A stretch of 64,000 nt of DNA, from assembly GCF_030055635.1 (NCBI RefSeq), contig NZ_JASFYM010000005.1:39544-103543 (forward strand). The letters are read 5' to 3'. Source of the stretch: Methanothrix sp. (GTDB taxonomy: Archaea > Halobacteriota > Methanosarcinia > Methanotrichales > Methanotrichaceae). Below the pieces are notes generated by a model. The model was given only the letters and a program-made list of their open reading frames with translations. It was not told the DNA's origin and ran no database searches. The position numbers and the translations under genes are program-made. Below are positions 56,931-64,000 of this stretch, one piece after another; within the stretch, counting starts at the first letter, position 1, and each line of letters starts with the position of its first letter.

Positions 56931-57068
56931 ATGAGATGCGAGATATGCGGTGCAGAGGGGATGCCCCTTCTCAAGGTAATGCACAAAGAGCTGGGGCCCA
57001 GAAGGATATGCGAAAAGTGCTACAAGCGTGAGATCGATATGCTCGTGGAGATGAAGCGCTGCTGCTGA
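56931..57068 (+). CDS. 45-residue zinc-finger protein
   Basis: Sequence MRCEICGAEGMPLLKVMHKE, then LGPRRICEKCYKREID..KRCC. Two CxxC pairs form a treble-clef or ribbon, with a terminal CC. I chose ATG 56931 since the zinc motif starts there; the longer frame to 56853 has no family support. It lies upstream of tRNA-Leu. A small nucleic-acid or protein-binding factor is likely. Confidence 0.65.
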   Translation: MRCEICGAEGMPLLKVMHKELGPRRICEKCYKREIDMLVEMKRCC

Positions 57069-57210
57069 AGCTTGGGAGACGCTCTTCAGGCAGTGGAGCA
57101 GCAGATCCTGAGACATGAGCACATAAGGCTGCATGGAATCGCACAGCAGCGCGCCCGGCATCTGATCCAGAAAGCCTTATATCGAACAAATCCGCTACGG
57201 AATACACAGC

Positions 57211-57295
57211 GCGGGGGTAACCAAGCCAGGCCAACGGTGATAGACTCAAGATCTATTCTCGCAGGAGTTCAAGGGTTCAAATCCCTTCCCCCGCA
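57211..57295 (+). tRNA. tRNA-Leu(CAA)
   Basis: Acceptor GCGGGGG/CCCCCGC, discriminator A, anticodon arm ATAGA-CTCAAGA-TCTAT with anticodon CAA, a long variable arm and T-arm AAGGG-TTCAAAT-CCCTT. No intron, the only tRNA in the window without one. BoxA GCCTTATAT at 57175-57183. CCA not encoded. Confidence 0.94.
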
Positions 57296-57456
57296 CTGTT
57301 TTACCGGCAGTGTCGCAAATCCGGGACCCTGACAGTGCCAGATAATTCCCCAGCAGTACGTTAAGCAGTCTACCTTCGTTGAGCGATCTCGATGGGCTAT
57401 ATTTGTCTGTAGACTGCAATTTCCCAGCAGGGCGAAAGATCGGCGCAGCTATCTGC

Positions 57457-57930
57457 TCAGTTCAGCCTCCAGATCGTGTAGTTGAGGAATGCTGCAAAGC
57501 TCACCCATAAGATGTAGGGCACAAGAAGAGCGCCAGCCTTCTGTGAGATCTCAAAGAATCTTCTCATGGTTACTATTATCGAGAGCCAGAGTGCAGCTAT
57601 GACGACAAGCGCGTACAACGGCGAGCGCAGTCCGAAGAAAGCTCCGGACCACAGGATGTTCAGAAGAAGCTGAACGCCAAATGGTACCAGGGCGCCTTTC
57701 AATCTTCCAGCCTCAGGCTTCGAGTCAACTACTAGGAACAGCGATATGCCCATTAGCGTGTAGAGAATCACCCAGACAACTCCTATGAACCATCCGGGCG
57801 GTGTGTAAGGAGGTTTGACCAGCGTCGTGTACCATGTGTTGACCGATAGATCTGTGAAGTAAGATCCAACGACGCCGGCAAGCTGGCAGATTGTTATGCA
57901 CACAACAAGCAGAACGGTTCTCTCTCTCAT
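57457..57930 (-). CDS. tspO: TspO/MBR family tryptophan-rich sensory protein
   Basis: Membrane protein of 157 residues with five helices. PPYTPPGWFIGVVWVILYTL and LNILWSGAFFGLRSPLYAL are the family signatures. TspO proteins bind porphyrins and sense oxygen or light. ATG 57930 has GGGGGT upstream; a GTG-type earlier start is possible. It stands alone. Confidence 0.9.
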   Translation of the reverse strand: MRERTVLLVVCITICQLAGVVGSYFTDLSVNTWYTTLVKPPYTPPGWFIGVVWVILYTLMGISLFLVVDSKPEAGRLKGALVPFGVQLLLNILWSGAFFGLRSPLYALVVIAALWLSIIVTMRRFFEISQKAGALLVPYILWVSFAAFLNYTIWRLN

Positions 57931-58077
57931 TAAAACCCCCACATTATCTGAAATTCTCGCCTTCAGGCTGGGAAACAGCGGATGCTTATCAGTTAGCTGA
58001 AGCGTGTGCGTTGCTGCACGATCCGGATAGCAGGATACACGTCAGCACACTGCTCCCATCAGACGAATGATCCTGAT

Positions 58078-58440
58078 TCAGTCCTCCAGCCTGCAGAGCT
58101 GACAGCTGTGATGCCACTTGGGCTCAACCTGTATTCTGACAGGATTGCTCATGCTGTGCACACCTGCTTTCATATTGCGTATGACCCTGCGCACATCATC
58201 CCTATCCCGGGATGTGATCCTGCCGATCTCTGTGCCCACAATGCCATGATGTCCCTCGGTCCTCTCGATCCTGACCACTGAATACTCCTGGGCGTCCTCG
58301 CTGTCGCCGTCCCCCAGATACAGGAGATCGCCGTGGTAGAATCCGTAGCATAGGGGCCATGTGTGCTCTGTCATCGCCTTGACGAGATCATCCTCGCTAT
58401 CCACCTCCATGAAGGAGAAGATACGGTCCGGGTGTTTCAT
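58078..58440 (-). CDS. Unknown protein, second of a coupled pair
   Basis: Protein of 120 residues. Contains KAMTEHTWPLCYGFYHGDLL, LGDGDSEDAQEYSVVRIE, and ends KWHHSCQLCRLED with a CxxC. I recognise no family. ATG 58440 has GGAGGT upstream and overlaps the stop of the preceding gene by four bases (ATGA), so they form one operon. Function unknown. Confidence 0.6.
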   Translation of the reverse strand: MKHPDRIFSFMEVDSEDDLVKAMTEHTWPLCYGFYHGDLLYLGDGDSEDAQEYSVVRIERTEGHHGIVGTEIGRITSRDRDDVRRVIRNMKAGVHSMSNPVRIQVEPKWHHSCQLCRLED

Positions 58441-59204
58441 CTGATGAACCTCCATCTAGATCTGACCATCGATGCGAGCTTTGGGTTCTTGAAACCCATG
58501 TATATCTCAGGATCTGTCGTGAACCCTATGAATGGATCGACAGTGCCCTCCTCCATGTTGGCCACCCATATCTGCACACCCTTCTCATCGAGAAGGCCCG
58601 CATGCTTCTGATAGAACGACATGAATGGCTCCAGGCTCTCCTCATGCGGCACGATTGCGGCCATGCCGTCGTAAAGCTCAGACGCGAGTATGCACTCCTC
58701 AACATCGAGCATGCCTATCCTGGGATAGACAAGAACCTCCAGCCTGTCCTCTCCCTTCACGAAGGTGAGCCTGCCCGGACCTCTGAGAGATAGCGAGTAC
58801 CCGGCACGTGTGAGAAAATCTGCCGTCAGGTCCTCCAGGTTGGAGCGAACGAGATCCAGCAGCTCATTCCTTGATCCCTTAAATATCTCGTATGCCCTCT
58901 CGAAGTCCGGCTTGTCGTACTTTCCCGAGAGCGGGAAGTGGAAGATCCTGCCATGCATCACTATGAAGCTGTCAAGCTTTGGCGTGTCGTGAAAGACCGG
59001 ATGCCCGCTCATTATGCTCGAGAATATCCCGGGCGCCGGCCTCTCCCCCACCATTCTTTTCAGTACATCCATCTCGGCATCGCTCAGACGCGCCTCGCGA
59101 ACCGCCTGGTATATCCTGTGAAGAAGCTCGCATCTCGCGATTATTCCCCTCTCTTTCAGGAGAGTGTTTATCCTCTCCCCTATTAGCCCTATCCTGTCTG
59201 TCAT
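58437..59204 (-). CDS. Unknown protein, first of a coupled pair
   Basis: Protein of 255 residues, mostly helical in the N-terminal 70 residues, then a mixed domain with RNELLDLVRSNLEDLTADF and a beta-rich part (GPGRLTFVKGEDRLEVLVYP, DVEECILASELYDGMAAIVP). It has no membrane helix or catalytic motif I know. The last segment MEEGTVDPFIGFTTDPEIYM could form a substrate loop. Start ATG 59204. A tnpB element lies directly upstream, divergently oriented. Confidence 0.6.
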   Translation of the reverse strand: MTDRIGLIGERINTLLKERGIIARCELLHRIYQAVREARLSDAEMDVLKRMVGERPAPGIFSSIMSGHPVFHDTPKLDSFIVMHGRIFHFPLSGKYDKPDFERAYEIFKGSRNELLDLVRSNLEDLTADFLTRAGYSLSLRGPGRLTFVKGEDRLEVLVYPRIGMLDVEECILASELYDGMAAIVPHEESLEPFMSFYQKHAGLLDEKGVQIWVANMEEGTVDPFIGFTTDPEIYMGFKNPKLASMVRSRWRFIR

Positions 59205-59241
59205 GATCTCATAGAACCTCCTGGGGTGTAGGGGTAGCAGA

Positions 59242-59262
59242 AACCCCGCCATTCAGGGCGGG
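59242..59262 (+). repeat. Left-end hairpin of second tnpB element
   Basis: ACCCCGCCATTCAGGGCGGGG: CCCCGCC pairs with GGGCGGGG around ATTCA. It lies about 67 bases upstream of tnpB, where the left end of IS605-type elements usually sits. Confidence 0.55.
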
Positions 59263-59328
59263 GAGGAGCGTACCCCACACAGATACCCCGAAATATTTTA
59301 ATACAAACTGAACATATTTCTCAATACA

Positions 59329-60435
59329 ATGCTTCAGACTCTGATGATCAGGCTCGATCCAGACGAGGAGCAGTACAGGATCCTTCTGGAGACGATGCAC
59401 CGCTTCAACGAGGCCTGTAACTACATCGCAGAAGTAGCGTACTCCATCGGGAAGGCCAACAAGATCGAGGTCCATAAGGCAGTTTACTACGACGTTAGGA
59501 AGCGATTCGGTCTCTCCGCACAGCTCACAGTCAGAGCGATCTCCAAGGTTGTTGAGGCATACAAGCGAGACCGATCTGTTAAGCCACAGTTTCGGCCTGA
59601 TGGCGCGATTGTTTACGATCAGCGAATACTCTCCTGGAAGGGACTTGAGGCGGTCTCGCTGACAACGCTTGAAGGCAGACAGCTCATCGCCGTCAGGATC
59701 GGTGACTACCAGAAAGCTCGGATGGATCGAGTCCGTGGCCAGGCAGATCTTATACTCAGAAACGGTGTCTTCTACCTCGCCGCTGTCGTTGAAGCTCCAG
59801 AGGAGACTCCCTACGAGCCCAGGGGTGTGCTCGGTGTCGATCTCGGAATCAGGTATCTCGCTGTCGATTCCGATGGCGAGATACACAGCGGCGAGAAGCT
59901 TCTGGAGACCAGAGAACGACTTGATTCGCTCAGAGCCAGACTCCAGAGTGTGGGTACCAGGTCTGCTAAAAGGCATCTCAAGAAGCTCTCCGGCAGGGTG
60001 AAGCGGTTCACCAGAGATGTCAACCACTGCATCTCCAGGCATATAGTCGTGAAGGCCAAAGACACTCTCCGTGCGATCGCTCTTGAGAACCTCAAGGGCA
60101 TCCGGAGAGCACCGGTTGGGATGGCTCAGCGTCGCGACAAACACGCCTGGAGTTTTGATATGCTGAAGAGATACATCCTCTACAAGGCAAAACTGCTTGG
60201 CGTGCCAGTTGTGTTCGTGGATCCGAAGCATACGTCGCAGACCTGTCCCTCCTGCGGACACGTTTCCAAGAGCAACCGTCCTGCCAGAGACGATTTTAGA
60301 TGTGAGTCGTGCGGCTTCGCTGGGTTCGCTGACCACATCGCTGCGATCAATATCGCATCCAGGGCTGCTGTCAACCAGCCTATTGTAGCGGTGCATATGC
60401 ATCAGTTACAAGCTCCGGTCTTCAGGCCGGAGTAG
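59329..60435 (+). CDS. tnpB: RNA-guided nuclease TnpB of an IS605-family element, second copy
   Basis: Protein of 368 residues, from a different subgroup than the copy at 48630. Catalytic residues are Asp in GVLGVDLGIRYLAV, Glu in AIALENLKGI and Asp in FADHIAAINIAS; the zinc ribbon is CPSCGHVS..CESCGF. Its last codons, ALQAPVFRPE-like (HQLQAPVFRPE), are encoded by the element end hairpin at 60413-60432, typical where guide RNA and coding region overlap. No TnpA in the window. The active site appears intact. Confidence 0.92.
   Translation: MLQTLMIRLDPDEEQYRILLETMHRFNEACNYIAEVAYSIGKANKIEVHKAVYYDVRKRFGLSAQLTVRAISKVVEAYKRDRSVKPQFRPDGAIVYDQRILSWKGLEAVSLTTLEGRQLIAVRIGDYQKARMDRVRGQADLILRNGVFYLAAVVEAPEETPYEPRGVLGVDLGIRYLAVDSDGEIHSGEKLLETRERLDSLRARLQSVGTRSAKRHLKKLSGRVKRFTRDVNHCISRHIVVKAKDTLRAIALENLKGIRRAPVGMAQRRDKHAWSFDMLKRYILYKAKLLGVPVVFVDPKHTSQTCPSCGHVSKSNRPARDDFRCESCGFAGFADHIAAINIASRAAVNQPIVAVHMHQLQAPVFRPE
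60413..60432 (+). repeat. Right-end hairpin of second tnpB element
   Basis: CTCCGGTCTTCAGGCCGGAG, the palindrome shared with the solo repeats, here in the tnpB sense direction and overlapping the final codons of the gene. Confidence 0.75.
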
Positions 60436-60512
60436 TTGACGAAGGCTCCTTTATCGTTTTGCCTGTAAGCTGCGTATCCGATCTGATAACAGCGGCGGAA
60501 GAGCGGGATCTT

Positions 60513-61481
60513 CTAGATCTGAGAAGCACAGCGCTGCGTTTCCTGGATCGCAGCGAGCTCCGCCCGCAGCTCTCCCATCTTTGCCACCCGCTCGGCGAAC
60601 GCATTGTGTCTGTGTATGCTCTCCTCGTTTATCTGCTTCAGCGTGACGACCGCGTCATCTGGGAGATCGGTGAACGCTGCGACGACCCTCTGGGCCATCT
60701 CCCGGACGCAGTCCTCCACGAACATCGGGTTCATGTGTGCCCGCGATACGACAAGAGCCTCATCAGGGCGCTTCAGCAGGCCGTATACCTTCGAGGACAT
60801 CGACTCCTCTATGATTCTTATTATGCGGTCTATGGAGACGCATTTCCTGTCGCTGACCTCTATCGATATGCTGCCGCGTCCACGCTGGTTGTGCGTTGCC
60901 ACCGGAACCCTTGCCAGAAAGTCCTCGATCGCATCCGCACTGAGGCCGAGGTTGAGGAGATCCCTGCGCATCTGCTCCCTCACTATCTCCTGGGCGCAGG
61001 GGCATGCTGTGGTGCCGATGACCTCAGCGCCGACGAGCTTTCTGACGTGTGGATCGGGGAATGTCGTGGCCCTCGCCTCCGCGAAGATGTCAACCACCTC
61101 CTGGCAGTTCACCATCGTCGCAGGGGTCTGACGCTTCACTATGTACTCGCTCTTCATCTTCACCTCAGCCCTCGTCGCGTACTCATGCCGCTCGAGCAGA
61201 CGCAGGGCGATCTTGCCGCAGAGCTCCTCTATCTCGTAAACAGGCCTCGAGATCTCCTCCTCCAGAACCTCATCGATGGCCTCGGTGTTCCTCGAGAGGT
61301 TCGCGCCCTTCCTGCTCGATGGGAGATCCACAAACACCTCGAAGTTCGATATGAGAACGATGGGCCTCTCACCGCTCCTCTCGACCTTCACGAGCTTCTT
61401 CACTCCCGTCACCCCGACCCTTGTGAGGTTGATCGGGTATGCGGGGTGACAGGCCTGAACGTCCGGCAGTCTGTCCAACAC
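60513..61481 (-). CDS. mptA: GTP cyclohydrolase MptA
   Basis: Fe(II)-dependent GTP cyclohydrolase IB type enzyme of 322 residues, converting GTP to 7,8-dihydroneopterin cyclic phosphate for methanopterin. Metal-site residues appear in [21 protein letters not shown] and ATHNQRGRG, with [10 protein letters not shown] as a further conserved part. The start [19 protein letters not shown] is typical. Its product leads to the C1 carrier of methanogenesis. Confidence 0.94.
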   Translation of the reverse strand: MLDRLPDVQACHPAYPINLTRVGVTGVKKLVKVERSGERPIVLISNFEVFVDLPSSRKGANLSRNTEAIDEVLEEEISRPVYEIEELCGKIALRLLERHEYATRAEVKMKSEYIVKRQTPATMVNCQEVVDIFAEARATTFPDPHVRKLVGAEVIGTTACPCAQEIVREQMRRDLLNLGLSADAIEDFLARVPVATHNQRGRGSISIEVSDRKCVSIDRIIRIIEESMSSKVYGLLKRPDEALVVSRAHMNPMFVEDCVREMAQRVVAAFTDLPDDAVVTLKQINEESIHRHNAFAERVAKMGELRAELAAIQETQRCASQI

Positions 61482-61489
61482 ACTCCACC

Positions 61490-61693
61490 CTAATCCTCAT
61501 CAAGGCCGAGCTCATCCATCAGCAGCAGGAGCCTGTCGACCTCCTCAAGAAGCTCATCGAGCATCTCCGAGATCCTGCAGTCCCTTTCGTTTATGCCATC
61601 AAGGATGGACTCAAGCTCTGCCCTAACATTCTCATCATAGCCTGTGAGCATTAGCTCACGAAGCTGCCTCTCGACATATTCTGAATCATGCAT
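61490..61693 (-). CDS. Small acidic helical protein upstream of mptA
   Basis: About 67 residues, nearly all helix and highly acidic: [20 protein letters not shown], then [20 protein letters not shown]. It could form a coiled coil. ATG 61693 with GTGAGG upstream is preferred over 61777. It lies eight bases before mptA on the same strand, so cotranscribed. Function unknown. Confidence 0.55.
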   Translation of the reverse strand: MHDSEYVERQLRELMLTGYDENVRAELESILDGINERDCRISEMLDELLEEVDRLLLLMDELGLDED

Positions 61694-61816
61694 GTGATTG
61701 TCCTCACAGTAAACCTGAGCCAAAGATATTTGAGCCTTTTCTGATGGGTGCAGTTCAGATCGCAGCTCTGCATTCAACCATAGGAACGCAGGCAGAAGAC
61801 CACTATCCTTCAGAGA

Positions 61817-62575
61817 TCACTCAAATCCCGAAACGAAGCTCCTGACGCAGTATCTCAGATCCTGGTGGTACCCGCCCTCGAGAACTGCGAATCTGCGCCC
61901 ACCACATCTCTCCTCAGATGCGTCTCTTATCAGGGAGCCGATCTTACTGTAGTCGTCCATATCGAGTATGCCGCCCCAGTCCAGCCGGTATGTGTCAAAT
62001 CCGGCTGATACGCCTATGATATCGTACTCGTGGGATTCGAGCGCTCTCTCCACCTGCTCGATGTATCCATCGCTCTCGAGCTTTATGTAATCGAAGTTCG
62101 CATCGATGGCGCCGATGTTGACGACGCTGACATCCGGATCCCATCGAAATATGCTCACAGTCCCATCGCCGAAGTGCAGGTCGATGTCCAGGATCAGGAC
62201 TTTCTGGACATGCTGCCTGATGGCCTTCACAGCTATTGCGATGTTGTTGAAGAAGCACATGCCCCATGAGTGGTCGGAGGATGCATGATGTCCTGGCGGG
62301 CGGATCAGCCCGAAGGCCGGCTCTCTAAGAGAGATCCTCGCGGCTGCAACAGCGCCACCTGCTGCAAGAGCCGCAGCCTCGTAGAGCCCTCTCAGCCTCA
62401 CGCGCTCGATGTGGCCTGCGGTATGGACCGCTGCGATCTCCCCGTGGCTCGCTGGAGCTGGCTCGAAAAACTCATACCCTGATAGCTCCTGAGCTGCAAG
62501 CCTGACCCTGTCAGGGTGCTCAACAGGATTTGTGGGGTACCGCTCCTCAAAGCCCCTGCTGTAGACTACGATCAT
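61817..62575 (-). CDS. Histone deacetylase-like amidohydrolase, short paralog
   Basis: Protein of 252 residues of the arginase/deacetylase fold. Signatures are NPVEHPDRVR, RPPGHHAS (His pair), DIDLHFGDGT (zinc-binding Asp and His; the second His of the usual HHGDG is Phe) and VSAGFDTYRLD, LEGGYH near the end. It is shorter than the paralog at 22457-23569 and resembles acetylpolyamine amidohydrolases. It starts the mptA-region cluster, separated by about 120 bases. Confidence 0.85.
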   Translation of the reverse strand: MIVVYSRGFEERYPTNPVEHPDRVRLAAQELSGYEFFEPAPASHGEIAAVHTAGHIERVRLRGLYEAAALAAGGAVAAARISLREPAFGLIRPPGHHASSDHSWGMCFFNNIAIAVKAIRQHVQKVLILDIDLHFGDGTVSIFRWDPDVSVVNIGAIDANFDYIKLESDGYIEQVERALESHEYDIIGVSAGFDTYRLDWGGILDMDDYSKIGSLIRDASEERCGGRRFAVLEGGYHQDLRYCVRSFVSGFE

Positions 62576-62695
62576 CTCCCTCCTCCACAGTCAGCATCAT
62601 CGAAATCAAAAGCCTGTGGAATTCGTGACGCCCATGTCAGCGAATTCCAGCAAAAATACAGCCACCGGATAGGGATCTGGGCCGGAGGCAACAGC

Positions 62696-63316
62696 TCAGA
62701 CGCATGGAAGCGTCAGCGGTGGATTCTCGCCCACCTCTATCTCCTCTCGTATATTGACCTCGCCAATATAGAGGCCGCCCATGAGCATGTTTGTCGTCTT
62801 GTCGGTCTTGTTGACGAACCTCGCCCCTATCCTGGCAGTGCCGTGGAGATATGAGTTGATCTGGTAGAGCGAGACGTTCTCGCTCTGGTATATTGTGGTG
62901 TCCTTGACGAGATCCCTTATCGATGAATAGCTCTCCGAGACCACACTGCCGATGTCGTAGTTCTTTGCGCAGAGCGCGTTCTTCAGATCGCTCTCAGATG
63001 GGCCCTCTGAGTACGGATGGTATTCAAAGTAACCCCATTCGTTGAAGTACATCTCGCTCTCATCTGATGTGTTGCTGCTCCAGAAGTCGATCGTCTGCCT
63101 CCTCGAGACTGTCCCGCTGCCCCTTGTACCAACAACAAGCTTCTGTCCCTTGAACCCGTAGTCTGTCTCGTATATCTTCGTCTCGTCCATGTATCCGTTG
63201 ACAAAGAGATACGAGTGCTGGGTCAGGGTGCGGTTGCCTCCGCAGGATGCTGGGCACACGCTGAGACATATCAGGACCAGCATGAGCACAGAAAACATGG
63301 CAAAGAGATGTCTCAT
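62696..63316 (-). CDS. Exported protein of unknown function
   Basis: Protein of 206 residues with a signal peptide (MRHLFAMFSVLMLVLICLSV) followed by CPASCGG, a possible lipid-anchor or disulfide site. The body is beta-rich (TQHSYLFVNGYMDETKIYET, GLYIGEVNIREEIEVGENP) with several N-x-S/T sites. I recognise no family. ATG 63316; the longer frame to 63565 runs antisense to the transposase remnant. Confidence 0.6.
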   Translation of the reverse strand: MRHLFAMFSVLMLVLICLSVCPASCGGNRTLTQHSYLFVNGYMDETKIYETDYGFKGQKLVVGTRGSGTVSRRQTIDFWSSNTSDESEMYFNEWGYFEYHPYSEGPSESDLKNALCAKNYDIGSVVSESYSSIRDLVKDTTIYQSENVSLYQINSYLHGTARIGARFVNKTDKTTNMLMGGLYIGEVNIREEIEVGENPPLTLPCV

Positions 63317-63482
63317 GACATGCACATCTTTCAGATTCCATTGTAGTGACATGCGATCCACGCCATTTCCTTGATCTGAAGGAATAGATACTTTGCGGTT
63401 CACTTCATATCCACATATGTTGAACTGTGGAGTCCCGAAATTATTTCGCGTCTCATCTAACTCCGGCGTAATAGTCCGGAAT

Positions 63483-63857
63483 ATGAAGCTGACCCAGGCG
63501 AAGGTTCGCTGTATTCTTCGCCAGAACCGCAAAGGTGTGGCCACGAAAGAGATTGCGAGGGACATGAAGGTGTCACAAAGGAGGGTTCAACAGATCATAA
63601 AGTCATACAGAGAGTCTGGACGGGAACCTTTACTGGGAGAGCATATTGGTCGTCCCTGCAAACCTTACGACGAGAATGAGGCAGGTATTGTAAGAGCAGC
63701 CCATGCAAGATATCGATTTGGTGCGCGGATGCTGGAACATGTGATCAGGAAGCAATATAAGGTCTGCATATCACATATAGTATTCCGCATAAGTTTATAT
63801 AATATTGTAAATTACATAAAATTACCTGTGAAGTTAGATGTATCCATTAATTTTTAA
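63483..63857 (+). pseudogene. Truncated integrase-type transposase (N-terminal part)
   Basis: Residues 1-90 read as the helix-turn-helix region of archaeal integrase-type transposases: MKLTQAKVRCILRQNRKGVA, KEIARDMKVSQRRVQQIIKS and GRPCKPYDENEAGIVRAAHA. The catalytic DDE domain is missing; after KVCISH (near 63775) the frame continues into AT-rich, unrelated codons and stops. It is an insertion-element remnant. Confidence 0.75.
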
Positions 63858-63976
63858 GTAAATTTATATGAACTGATGCAGAAGACTATAATCTCGGGAC
63901 TCTACAAGCGCAACCAAAAGCCATTTATAAGAAAACTTTAAAATTAAGTTTAGCCTATTTCAAAAAGGAGGCTTCC

Positions 63977-64000
63977 ATGTCCAGCAGTACTCTGTATCTC
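63977..64000 (+). CDS. Start of a gene cut by the window edge
   Basis: ATG TCC AGC AGT ACT ... reads MSSSTLYL. It has AAGGAGG six bases upstream and a TATA-like TTTATAA near 63923. Beginning MSSSTLY recalls some transposases, but eight residues are too few to assign. Confidence 0.45.

Overview
The window looks like a 64 kb piece of a thermophilic, acetate-type methanogen chromosome (Methanosarcinia; the mix of genes most resembles Methanothrix/Methanosaeta, but this is inference and no search was run). The grounds are archaeal information-processing genes (Spt5, L11-L1-P0-L12, L21e, L40e, Rpo4, Pus10, Trm1, GGGP synthase), methanogen cofactor genes (CofD for F420, MptA for methanopterin, F420:NADP oxidoreductase, methanogenesis marker 12, iron-sulfur flavoprotein), archaeal BoxA promoters, and bacterial-type gyrase and tetrahydrofolate enzymes, which Methanosarcina relatives also have.

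Layout. 1-5.5 kb: phosphoglycerate mutase, a DUF1614 membrane protein, an Isf-type flavoprotein, small regulators, a decayed locus and an exported DJ-1/rubredoxin fusion. 5.9-9.2 kb: glyA-folD-DUF2121-mobA operon. 9.5-11.7 kb: L40e-GGGP synthase-M24 peptidase, preceded by an unusual tRNA-Ser(CGA). 12-18.7 kb: wecB with a surface protein, then two regulators and an archaeal Ski2-like helicase. 19-23.8 kb: ArsM-like methylase, F420:NADP oxidoreductase, and a Zn-ribbon/deacetylase/Trm1 operon. 23.9-26.9 kb: spt5 and the ribosomal stalk operon, with a hairpin terminator. 26.9-29.7 kb: TauE/SafE transporter divergent from a ferredoxin, sharing an operator, then a peroxiredoxin. 29.9-34.7 kb: deoxyadenosine deaminase, tRNA-Ser(UGA), and pus10-rpl21e-rpo4-DUF655-rsmA. 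34.9-39.9 kb: COG2403 GTPase, tRNA-Gly, and the upper mevalonate operon (HTH regulator, HMG-CoA synthase, thiolase, DUF35). 40-44.4 kb: gyrB-gyrA. 44.8-48.3 kb: microprotein, marker-12 pair, and the SepF-ZPR1-CofD operon. 48.5-52.7 kb: orphan tnpB and the archaeal CoA operon (coaBC, pantoate kinase, phosphopantothenate synthetase). 53-64 kb: tRNA-Met, TRAM protein, HisF, MTA phosphorylase, Mrr nuclease, tRNA-Leu, TspO, a second orphan tnpB, MptA, a second deacetylase, an exported protein and a truncated transposase.

The most striking signals are in RNA and repeats. Four of the five tRNA genes carry introns with recognisable bulge-helix-bulge folds. One of them, tRNA-Ser(CGA), carries two introns outside the anticodon loop (D-loop and T-loop). 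A small palindromic sequence matching the ends of the tnpB elements is scattered as solo copies, one of which now encodes part of a putative extended N-terminus of pantoate kinase. Two other dispersed intergenic repeats (about 84 bp with inverted ends, and about 108 bp) occur twice each. A mirror-image 22-bp operator sits in the divergent transporter/ferredoxin promoter region.

Most metabolic genes lie in tightly packed operons with 4-nt overlaps. The gene-poor stretches are where the repeats, element relics and tRNAs concentrate.
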